Shown here: one piece after another, positions 10,597 to 18,024 of the stretch
How the letters are laid out: every line of letters starts with the position of its first letter
How positions within the stretch are numbered: position 1 is the stretch's first letter
DNA from: CAIVSN01 sp040383945
Lineage (GTDB): Bacteria; Patescibacteriota; Gracilibacteria; BD1-5; UBA2023
Direction of reading: 5' to 3'
Assembly: GCA_040383945.1 (NCBI GenBank)
Contig: JBEICN010000003.1
Coordinates: 1-52,388, forward strand
Length of the DNA stretch: 52,388 bases
The notes under the pieces: generated by a model
The model's database searches: none
The model's input: the letters and a program-made list of their open reading frames with translations, nothing else
Told to the model about the DNA's origin: nothing
Position numbers and translations under genes: made by a program

Positions 10597-10911
10597 TTAC
10601 GGCAAAGAGCGTATCCCAAGTTCCGAAAATCTCTTCGGCTCAAAATAGATATCCCGCTCAATCCCGAGCCCGAATTTTCATCGGAACGACTCGAGTTCCG
10701 ATAGGGTAAAACTTCCCCATTCATCATTCCAGTCCCCAAAAATAGAAACGTAACCAAAGAATACGCCACTCTTTTCGTCAAATTCCGTAGCATACCAAGT
10801 GCCGGCTCAGGTGGGATTGAAAAATTTGCAGAATACTATGGGGTCGGCATCCCTCGATTGATCTCAAATTTTTTGGGAGTATTTTAAGATTTTTTTGGTG
10901 AGGAGTTTCAT
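10597..10911 (-). CDS. DUF2958 family protein
   Basis: A 104-residue protein from ATG 10911 to TAA 10597, visible only with UGA as glycine (three sites: I-G-D, T-G-A and R-G-K). It carries the DUF2958 signatures in order: DADPIVFCKFFNPTG, then TWYATEFD, a FFGYV strand, WGSFTLSELESFRGKFGLGIERD, and the closing YFEPKRFSEL. DUF2958 proteins are small, of unknown biochemistry, and are often found on plasmids, integrative elements and phages next to single-stranded-DNA or anti-restriction genes. Here the gene is alone, between tRNA-Arg and the SRPBCC gene and about 1 kb from the methylase/nuclease island, so it may mark a mobile segment inserted near the tRNA. The family match is by eye but rests on several motifs. 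Confidence 0.75.
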
Positions 10912-11222
10912 AGACTTGGGGGGTTAGGACTATGAATACACCCTACAAATTTCTATACGAAAATCTCGGAAAAACTTCGGAAATTTAATAAGTGGTTATG
11001 GTACTCAAAATGTTAAGACTTGGGAAGTGTCAAATTTGCATATGGACCAGCGAGTTATTCTGGCAATGTACCTTTGAGAACAGACCTTGCGCGATTTTCG
11101 ACATAGTTTTGAATGCTTCCGAGTAAATTGAGTAGAGTTGCGATTTAACAGAGTGTGGTAGAATGAAGTTAAAGATTTTCACAATACATCGACACTCGTA
11201 TTTTAATTTTATCCCACATCAT
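10912..11222. other. Intergenic stretch with no supported gene
   Basis: About 310 bp between two divergent genes, so it should hold promoters for both. Short open stretches occur in all plus frames when UGA is read as glycine, but none exceeds 50 codons with a credible start. A TAGAAT at 11159-11164 could be a -10 box for the SRPBCC gene with a 58-nt leader. Confidence 0.3.
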
Positions 11223-11672
11223 ATGAAACTTACCGTATCCGTCATTGTTCAAGCTCCACTTGCTACCGTTTGGGAGGCCTTCTGGAGGAGTGAGCATATC
11301 GTTCACTGGTGTTTTGCTTCTGATGATTGGCACTGTCCAAAGTCCGCATCTCAAGAGCCGGTAGTTGGAGAATTTTTTTGCAATACATATGCCGCAAAAG
11401 ATGGGAGTTTCTCTTTTGATTTGACAGCTCGGCATGACTCGGTAGTTCCGATGAAACGGGTAGTCTACACCATGGGAGAGATGAAAGAATACTTCCTCGA
11501 AGCTGGGCGACAAGTTGAGGTTTCTTTTGAAGAAACACCAGAAGGAATCTTGCTTACTGAAGTATTCGATGCTGAGGAAATACATACTCATGAAATGCAA
11601 ATTGCGGGATGGCGAGCGATTCTTGAAAATTTTAAGCGGTATGCGGAGGGTTTGGGAAATAGAGGCAAGTAA
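11223..11672 (+). CDS. SRPBCC/AHSA1-type lipid-binding-fold protein
   Basis: A 149-residue protein, ATG 11223 to TAA 11672, no UGA codons. The start MKLTVSVIVQAPLATVWEAFW is the usual first strand and helix of the START/Bet v1 fold, followed by HIVHWCFASDDWHCP (the AHSA1 'W...P..Hi..W' region), VVGEFF and a long C-terminal helix ending in GWRAILENFKRYAEG. Proteins of this type bind hydrophobic ligands or act as AHSA1-like co-chaperones; the ligand cannot be told. An in-frame upstream ATG at 11163 would add 20 residues that do not fit the family, so 11223 is preferred. A strong terminator follows at 11700. Confidence 0.8.
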   Translation: MKLTVSVIVQAPLATVWEAFWRSEHIVHWCFASDDWHCPKSASQEPVVGEFFCNTYAAKDGSFSFDLTARHDSVVPMKRVVYTMGEMKEYFLEAGRQVEVSFEETPEGILLTEVFDAEEIHTHEMQIAGWRAILENFKRYAEGLGNRGK

Positions 11673-11699
11673 TCTTGGTGGGTAGAAGCGGTATATGTT

Positions 11700-11730
11700 G
11701 AATCCTCGATGAGACAGGGATTCTTTTTTT
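11700..11730 (+). terminator. Rho-independent terminator after SRPBCC gene
   Basis: GAATCC (11700-11705) pairs with GGATTC (11718-11723) around a 12-nt loop and is followed by seven T. Confidence 0.7.
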
Positions 11731-11762
11731 GATTTCTTTCTTTTTTGCATAAACTTTACGGC

Positions 11763-11915
11763 GCTTACAACCGAGGTTTTCAAAACAACATTTTTTCGTG
11801 TCTAACGAATAAAACGGGTGATTTTATCACCGCCCGTCACCTTCATTAGGCACGGAAATCTCGTTGTAAGCAAACTTGAATAGGTCGATAAAATCACCCG
11901 TTTTTGTTTGCTTAC
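11763..11915. repeat. Nested inverted repeats upstream of the methylase
   Basis: Three perfect inverted repeats interlock. A: GCTTACAAC (11763-11771) with GTTGTAAGC (11863-11871). B: AAAACGGGTGATTTTATC (11811-11828) with its exact complement at 11887-11904, an 18-bp stem around 58 nt. C: GTAAGCAAAC (11866-11875) with GTTTGCTTAC (11906-11915). A and C share the GTAAGC strand so they are mutually exclusive, and each would form a pseudoknot with B. The region begins after the SRPBCC terminator and ends 46 bp before the methylase start. It may be a switchable leader RNA, a recombination end or a controller site. Confidence 0.7.
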
Positions 11916-11934
11916 GGCACAATCTGAAAATTTC

Positions 11935-11960
11935 GGCAATTATCACTAATTGCCATTTTT
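11935..11960 (+). terminator. Perfect 8-bp hairpin with T-run directly before the methylase start
   Basis: GGCAATTA (11935-11942), loop TCAC, TAATTGCC (11947-11954), then A and five T ending 1 nt before the ATG at 11962. By shape it is an intrinsic terminator. Placed here it would stop upstream transcripts or, if transcription starts further upstream, limit methylase expression. Confidence 0.6.
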
Positions 11961-11961
11961 T

Positions 11962-12975
11962 ATGTCTGAACCACCAATAATGAGAGACAAGAAGTCTTCA
12001 AATACATTTTTACGCAAGGCTAATTCAGCAAAGAAAGATGAATTTTATACTCAGCTCACTGACATTGAAAAGGAACTGGGGCACTACAAAGAACATTTCA
12101 AAGACAAAGTGATCTTCTGTAATTGTGATGATCCCGAAGAAAGTCATTTTTGGAAGTATTTTTCTATGAATTTCGAATATTTAGGTATCAAAAAATTGGT
12201 AGCCACTCATTTTGAGACAGAAAAACCATCCTATAAGATTGAGATTATTGGAGATAGAAATGAAGATGGAAAAATTAATTCACTTGATATTATCCGAACC
12301 CCCTTGAAGCAAAATGGAGATTTTCGCAGTCCTGAATGTATCGAAATACTCAAAGAATCTGATATTATTGTTACTAATCCACCATTTTCACTTTTCCGCG
12401 AGTATATAGCCCAGTTATTTGAATATGAAAAAAAATTTATCATTATTTGAAATCTAAATGCTATAACCTACAAAGAAATTTTTAAACTTATAAAAGAAAA
12501 TAAAATATGGCCTTGATGCACCCTTGATGGAAGGAACATCTGGTTTAGAATTCCTGATAGCTATGAAAAATTTCACAAGATTGAGAACTGAATCAAATAT
12601 GCTTTTGTAGCAAGTACTATTTGGTTTACTAATATGGATTATAGTAAACGACATGAGGATCTTATTTTATATAAAACATATAACGAAAATGAATATCCAA
12701 ATTATGATAATTATAATGCTATTAATGTTGATAAAACTAAAGATATTCCTTTGGATTATCCTGGATTAATAGGTGTTCCAATTACTTTTTTGCTTAAATA
12801 TAATCCAGAACAATTTGAAATTATTGATTGATTGAATCGGTATAGCATTTTAGATTGACCTACAATAGAAACAAAAGGTAAATATTTGGCTCAAGTACAT
12901 GGTAAACCAATTTACATTCGCATCATCATCAAAAACAAACACCCCCAACCACTAATTTCCACTCCATGAAAATAG
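11962..12975 (+). CDS. EcoRI-type adenine-specific DNA methyltransferase
   Basis: A 337-residue protein (EcoRI methylase is 326), ATG 11962 to TAG 12975, with six UGA glycines of 16. The early motifs KANSAKKDEFYTQL and VIFCNCDDPEESHFWKYF are typical of the EcoRI methylase family; the catalytic N6-adenine motif IV is TNPPFSLFREY (Asn-Pro-Pro-Phe) at about residue 140. IGDRNEDGK and GPTIETKGKYL match later family blocks. It transfers a methyl group from SAM to adenine in a specific site. The 3' end overlaps the nuclease start by 10 nt, so the two are translated from one mRNA. The gene is markedly AT-rich, unlike the nuclease. An in-frame ATG at 11950 lies inside the upstream hairpin and is less likely as the start. 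It probably protects host DNA against the partner nuclease. Confidence 0.88.
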
Positions 12976-14048
12976 AACTCCGAGAAATCTCCATCCGTGA
13001 AGTTACCACAGGTTATTCCAACAACCAAGAAGACGGTGTTATCGGTTTTGGTGGCAAACTCAACATTCGCCCAAAATACCAGCGCGAATTCGTGTACAAA
13101 GACCGACAACGCGATTCCGTTATCGAGACCGTTCGCAAGCGTTTTCCCCTCAATGTGATGTATTGGGTCAAAAATTCCGATGACACCTACGAAGTGCTCG
13201 ACGGACAACAACGAACGATCAGTATTTGCGAGTATGTCGCTGGGAAATTCTCGCTGAATTTCCAATATTTTCACAATCTCACCGATACCGAACAAGAACA
13301 CATTTTGGATTATAAGCTCATGGTCTACTTTTGCGAAGGCGACGACCGCGAAAAGCTCGATTGGTTCAAGACTATCAATATCGCAGGCGAGAAACTCACC
13401 GATCAGGAGCTTCGCAACGCCATCTACACGGGCACTTGGCTTACGGAAGCGAAGCGATATTTTAGCAGAACGGGTTGTCCTGCATATGGTATCGGCAGTG
13501 ATTACCTTACCGGATCGCCTATCCGCCAAGAATATCTTGAAACCGCAATTCGCTGGATACATGATGGAGAAATAGAATCCTACATGTCCCAAAAACAACT
13601 TGATCCAAATGCCAACGAACTCTGGCTCTTTTTTCAGAGTGTTATCAGCTGGACTCGGGCAACTTTTCCCGAGTATCGAAAAGAAATGAAAGGGGTAGAA
13701 TTCGGAAAACTCTACCATATCTACGCAAAAACTCCGATTGACTCTCAAAAAATTGAAGCAGAAATCTCGCTCCTTATGCAGGATGAAGATGTTACAAAAA
13801 AATCTGGAATTTATGAATTCGTATTAACTCGAAATGAAAAATTCCTCAATATCCGAGCTTTTACCGAGAAGCAAAAACGAGAATCTTACGAACGACAAAA
13901 AGGTATCTGCGTAGCTTGCATACAGCATTTTCTCATAGATGAAATGGAAGCAGATCATATCACTCCATGGCATGCCGGAGGTAAAACAACTGCCCAAAAT
14001 TGCCAAATGCTCTGCAAGAATTGCAATCGTACGAAGTCGGGGAAATAA
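12966..14048 (+). CDS. DUF262-HNH endonuclease, probable restriction partner of the methylase
   Basis: A 360-residue protein, ATG 12966 to TAA 14048. The N-terminal half is a DUF262/ParB-like domain: RPKYQREFVYKDRQ, and VLDGQQRTISICEYV with the diagnostic DGQQR at about residue 80. The C-terminal 60 residues form a classical HNH nuclease with CVAC, MEADHITPWHAGG (catalytic DH), QNCQMLCKNCNR and KSGK, giving zinc-binding Cys pairs. DUF262 proteins such as GmrSD are DNA-cleaving or nucleotide-hydrolysing defence proteins. Coupling to an EcoRI-like methylase points to a restriction-modification system with a non-EcoRI nuclease. All 22 glycines are GGN and none is UGA, against 6 of 16 in the methylase it overlaps, which suggests separate origin or recent import. 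Confidence 0.88.
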   Translation: MKIELREISIREVTTGYSNNQEDGVIGFGGKLNIRPKYQREFVYKDRQRDSVIETVRKRFPLNVMYWVKNSDDTYEVLDGQQRTISICEYVAGKFSLNFQYFHNLTDTEQEHILDYKLMVYFCEGDDREKLDWFKTINIAGEKLTDQELRNAIYTGTWLTEAKRYFSRTGCPAYGIGSDYLTGSPIRQEYLETAIRWIHDGEIESYMSQKQLDPNANELWLFFQSVISWTRATFPEYRKEMKGVEFGKLYHIYAKTPIDSQKIEAEISLLMQDEDVTKKSGIYEFVLTRNEKFLNIRAFTEKQKRESYERQKGICVACIQHFLIDEMEADHITPWHAGGKTTAQNCQMLCKNCNRTKSGK

Positions 14049-14254
14049 AAACATGAACCACCCCCGCCACTCGTAGATCCCAAAGATATTTTGTGAACTG
14101 CCAGATAAGTATGAGCCATGCCATATCCCACAAATTTGAGAGATTTCCCGTCGGACGATATTGATTGAGGTGATACACGATGACGCTCCAGCTCGCTCAT
14201 GCACGCAGGCCAGAAAATCAAAAATACGGATTGGTGGCTTTTGTCATCGAGGAA

Positions 14255-14794
14255 TTAAGGCTGGGTTTTGTCGAGGAATATATCCACTTTCTCCAAAAAT
14301 TCATCGACAAATATATTTTCCAGTGTTGCTAATTCGTTTTTGGAAAACTTCGAGAGCACCCAATCGCTTACCTCATAGGCATCGTTCCTTCCGATGCCGA
14401 TCTTTATTCGAGGAATACTATCTGTTCAGAGAGCATCGATGATAGATTTAATTCCGTTTTGCCCCCCCGAAGTTCCCTTTTCTCGATATCGAATTTTACC
14501 AAAATCTTGATCGATGTCGTCGGAAATCATGAGTAAATCCTTCGCTCATAGCTTGTAAAATGTGAGTAGTGATGCGACTGATTTCCCAGACGCGTTCATG
14601 TATGTGGTCGGCTTGAGAAGGAATACCCGTTCACCATGAATCATCCCTTCACTTATTACGCCAAAATGTTTACTTGATTCGAATTCGGGAAAATTAAGCT
14701 CGTCTCGAAGAAAATCTATCGCTAAAAAACCCGCGTTGTGACGGGTTTTTTCGTATACTTTCCCTGGATTTCCAAGTCCAACAATACATTTCAT
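14255..14794 (-). CDS. pth: Peptidyl-tRNA hydrolase
   Basis: A 179-residue protein, ATG 14794 to TAA 14255, with two UGA glycines (after FYKL and after IIDAL). The start MKCIVGLGNPGKVYEKTRHNAG contains the catalytic His of the TRHNAG motif; LLKPTTYMNASGKSV and GTSGGQNGIKSI are the other substrate-binding blocks. Pth cleaves the ester bond of peptidyl-tRNAs released from stalled ribosomes. The start codon is 2 nt after the grpE stop, so it is the last gene of the YtxH-like/grpE/pth operon. The roughly 200 bp between its stop and the nuclease stop hold no gene I can support. Confidence 0.95.
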
Positions 14795-14796
14795 GA

Positions 14797-15339
14797 TTAC
14801 TCTCCGGTTCCAACGACAACTTTGGCGTGTCGAATCACCTTTTCGCCGAGCTGGTATCCTTTTTCGAATTCTGAGATAATTTGTCCAGCCGGACCTGGTC
14901 CTTGGCTCATGGCTTCGTGCAGTGATGGATCCAACTCTTTGCCAAGACTTTCAAAAGCAGATACACCCATTCCCTCAAGAACTCGACTCAGTCCAGTTGC
15001 AGCGTGTTTGACACCCTCATACACGGCTCAGTTTTGAAGTTCTACCGGAGTGCCAGATACAACGCGATCCAAATTATCGAGTGTAGGTAGTATTTTTTTT
15101 ACAAAAGATTCCGTAAAAAATGTGGCCATTTCGCGACGCTCACTTTCGCTTCGCTTGAGAAGGTTTTGGTAATCGGCCGTAGCTCGTGCAAGCGCTTCGG
15201 TAAGTTTTTTGATTTTTTCCGCGTCATTTGTATCGGCAGGAGGAGTATCGGCATCTTCCGCGACTACTTCTTCCGTAGCATCTGTTACCGTAGTGCTATC
15301 ATTTTCAAGAATTTCTTCGTTTTGAGTTGTCTGAGTCAT
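14797..15339 (-). CDS. grpE: Nucleotide exchange factor GrpE
   Basis: A 180-residue protein, ATG 15339 to TAA 14797, with one UGA glycine near residue 104. The N terminus is acidic and disordered, followed by the long helix IKKLTEALARATADYQNLLKR typical of the GrpE dimer stalk, then ILPTLDNLDRV, and the C-terminal beta domain with LGKELDPSLHEAM and GYQLGEKVIRHAKVVV. GrpE releases ADP from DnaK. dnaK and dnaJ are not in the window. It is 2 nt after the YtxH-like gene and 2 nt before pth. Confidence 0.95.
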
Positions 15340-15341
15340 AG

Positions 15342-15842
15342 TTATTTGATTTTCTTTTTAAGAGAGGCAAATTTTTGTTGGAGATCTTTTTTGAGATCTT
15401 TGGAGACGGAGTCGACTTTTTTTGAGAGCATTTTACCCATTTCTTCGGATTCTGATTTTGCCATTTCAGCGAGTTCTTTTGCTTCAGAAATAATTCTATC
15501 AATGGTCTCTTCTCGATGGTCGTAGAGCTTTTTTACTTCTGCCGTAATTTCGGACTTTTTGAGCATGCCTTGTTTTACCAGGCGCTTGATTTCTTTTTCA
15601 GATTCTTTTTTGAAAGTTTCGATTTCTGTGAGTGCTTGGGACTTGAGTTTGGCAAGTTTTTCTCGATTTTCCGTACTAAAAATCTTTTGTTCTGCCTCGG
15701 TCCAGAGATTTTTGTGAATATCTTTGATATCTTCCGATAGCATGGAAACATTTTTGCCTCCACCATCCTTGCCGAACTTCAAAGCCACGAGCAAACCTGC
15801 AAGATATCCGAGTCAAAGCATAAGAAATTTTGATTTTTTCAT
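15342..15842 (-). CDS. YtxH-like single-span coiled-coil membrane protein
   Basis: A 166-residue protein, ATG 15842 to TAA 15342, with one UGA glycine in the membrane segment. Residues 1-20 form an N-terminal anchor (basic MKKSK, then an apolar stretch with G-L-G-Y-L-A-G-L-L-V-A-L-K-F-G), matching the GYLAGLLVG pattern of YtxH proteins. The rest is a long, highly charged Lys/Glu coiled coil. YtxH family proteins are associated with envelope stress but have no defined activity. Starting the frame later, at a TTG, would lose the anchor. First gene of the grpE/pth operon. Confidence 0.6.
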
Positions 15843-15906
15843 AGGAGTGGTTTGGTAAAGTACGTCTCATATGGTAACTTGATATACCAAAAAAGCAAGC
15901 GAGTTT

Positions 15907-15935
15907 TTGCATCAAAATGGATTATCTGTTACTAT
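15907..15935 (+). promoter_or_regulatory. Promoter of pilT (TTGCAT / 17 nt / TACTAT)
   Basis: TTGCAT at 15907-15912, a 17-nt spacer, and TACTAT at 15930-15935, ending 6 nt before the pilT ATG. No Shine-Dalgarno sequence intervenes. The same arrangement recurs before several genes in the window. Confidence 0.55.
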
Positions 15936-15941
15936 AAAAAT

Positions 15942-17024
15942 ATGTCCCTCGATCAATTCAAACTGCTTCTCAATGAAGTTATTCAACATCAGCTTTCTGA
16001 TCTTCATATCACGACCGGCATGGTCCCCTATATTCGCACGCAAGATGGAGCGGTTGTACCGATAGAAAATTTTGAAAAAGTAAGCCTCGAACTCATGCGC
16101 GAAATTGCCTCTTTTGCGCTTCCTGCAGATCGACGAGGCGCTTGGCCAACCGAAAAAGAATTAGACGCTTCATTTGAATACGCTGGACAAAGATTTCGAG
16201 TAAATGCCTATTTTGAGTCTCGGTGACCATCTCTCGCAATTCGAATGATAAAAAAAGAAATTCCAAAACCTGAAGATCTCTGAATTCCGACAGCTTTTAT
16301 TGATCTTTTCAAAAGAAAGCAGGGATTGATACTGGTGACGGGGGCTACCGGATCTGGGAAAACCACCGCCCTTGCTTCTTTGATCGAAAAGGTAAACCAA
16401 GAGCAACATGCACATATTCTTACCATTGAGGATCCGATAGAATTTGTATTTGAGTCAAAAAAATCGCTCATACACCAGCGAGAAATATCTACCCATACTC
16501 AAAATTTTGCAAAAGCTATACGAAGCAGTCTCCGAGAAGATCCAGACATTGTTATGATTGGAGAGATGCGCGATCCAGAAACCATGGCCGCAGCGATTAC
16601 TCTCGCAGAAACGGGACACTTGGTGGTCTCGACACTTCATACCAACGATACCGTTCAAGCAGTAGATCGCATTGTGGACTCCTTTCCTACTTGAGTCCAA
16701 GGACAGATACGGGTACAATTAGGCATGGCGCTTTCTGGAATTATGAGTCAGTCACTCCTTGCCAAAAAAAATGGAAACGGTCGCGTCGCCGCGAGGGAAG
16801 TTCTCATCAACAACGACGGGATTCGATCCCTGATAATTCGTGGAGTGACCCATCAGATATATTCTATGATCGAATTGAGTTCCGAAGAAGGAATGTTCCT
16901 TATGGACCGCTCCTTGGAATCACTGTATCTCAACGGAAGTATTTCTCAGGAAGTTTTTTTTAGTCGAGTTCGTGATAAAGACGTAGTACAAGTGCATTTA
17001 GATCGTATATGAACAAAAAAATAG
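15942..17024 (+). CDS. pilT: Type IV pilus retraction ATPase PilT
   Basis: A 360-residue protein, ATG 15942 to TAG 17024, with four UGA glycines including one in the last codons. N-terminal PAS-like domain with LSDLHITTGMVPYIR (the usual 'ASDLHLxxGxPP' block), Walker A GATGSGKTT at about residue 132, Asp box LTIEDPIEFV, Walker B LREDPDIVMIGEMRDPET, and His box STLHTND. PilT powers disassembly and retraction of type IV pili, giving twitching motility and DNA uptake. A pilin is at 27455. The next gene, for a cyclic-nucleotide-binding protein, starts 16 nt inside the end of pilT, so their translation is coupled. Confidence 0.93.
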
Positions 17025-17950
17025 AAACACCCGCTCTTTCTGAAAATGTGAAGCCAGGAATCGAATGACTTCGCAAGGAATTATCCATTGCTCCAGTACT
17101 GGCTTTTTTGGATCGCTTTGATAGTTTTGTGCAAAAAAAGAAAAAGATGTTACGCAAGGGGGAAACACTTTTTGAGCCAGGAGAAAACCCATATTTTTAT
17201 ATCGTTTCATCCGGAGCTTTGGGCATTTTTCGCATCAATCCGAGCGGTGAAGTCAAAGAGTTGGGAAAAGTATACACCGGGGCTTTTATTGGCGAAGGTG
17301 TCCTTTCTGAAAGAAATACCAAGGATGTGCTTGTGAATTCGATTACTGAAAAAACCATGGTGGTCGCTTTGACAAAAGAAGAAATTGAATACTTGGAATC
17401 CCAAGATCCCGCAATACTTGCCAAGCTCTACAAACATATCAACAATATTACGAGTTTACGACTTTCTGAGACTGGTAAAGAATTGGCGCTCATGTATGAG
17501 TACACCCAAAAAATTAAAGAATATCAAGAGCTTTGACAGCGAGGACTTATCGCTGGAGTAGACCACATGAAGGATATGCTCGCACTGGATGCTATTCTCA
17601 TGATAGAGCAGCATCCCTTTGTTCCAGGATTGTTTATCTATAAGTACAATACCAAATTCCCATCAGTTTGGCCCATGAACCAAAAGGTAGACCCCAAAAT
17701 CACCATTACTCCTGGTTTTTCCCAAGTAGATTTTTTGACGCTTTGACAGTGACAACAACTGTATATTGAGCCAATGACCATGGGGGAAGAGACGGTGGGG
17801 TACTTGGTGGCCTCAAAAAAGAACGGACAAATTATGTCGGACAGCGAAATTCGTATTATGAAGCATACTACACCATTAATTGCCACTATGCTTCGCGAGG
17901 TCCAACATAAGCAGAATGAAAAAGAAATAATGCTCAAGAATCAGTCCTAA
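17009..17950 (+). CDS. Cyclic-nucleotide-binding domain protein without DNA-binding domain
   Basis: A 313-residue protein, ATG 17009 to TAA 17950, with UGA glycines at residue 20, after EYQEL, and in TL-G-Q-G-QQ. Residues 45-150 form a cNMP-binding jelly roll: LRKGETLFEPGENPYFYIVSSGALGIF, then GAFIGEGVLSERN, where the Gly-Glu and Arg of the phosphate-binding cassette are present but the usual Ser/Thr-Ala after Arg is Asn-Thr. After a helix (HINNITSLRLSETGKELALMYEYTQ) the C-terminal 150 residues are an unrecognised alpha/beta domain, GAF-like in pattern; no HTH is present, so this is not a Crp-type regulator. It overlaps pilT. It is a candidate effector that links cAMP/cGMP from the CHASE2 cyclase (36127-38235) to pilus activity (inference). 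Confidence 0.7.
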
Positions 17951-18024
17951 GCTTGTATTTCGCAGGCAGTCCGCATCGTTCTTTTGCCGTATTTTCTGTT
18001 TCGCATATACTCAAGCCATAAAAT

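Noticed and set aside
10533..10793. 86-codon minus-strand frame with a signal-like N terminus
   Set aside because: It lies in a different frame over the DUF2958 gene, which has several family motifs; the frame is a shadow.
10980..11130. Short protein-like peptide (FAYGPASYSGNVPLRTD) in one plus frame
   Set aside because: Only about 30 codons long, ends at TAG and has no start; could be a gene remnant but cannot be supported.
11763..11915. Integron attC site
   Set aside because: GTCTAAC at 11800-11806 resembles one attC core, but the matching GTTRRRY core is missing.
12912..13748. 278-codon minus-strand frame antisense to the DUF262-HNH gene
   Set aside because: The plus-strand product has clear DUF262 and HNH motifs; the antisense product has none.
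14049..14254. Open frames on both strands between the nuclease and pth stops
   Set aside because: Several frames stay open when UGA is glycine, but none has a good start, a family motif or a clear advantage over the opposite strand.
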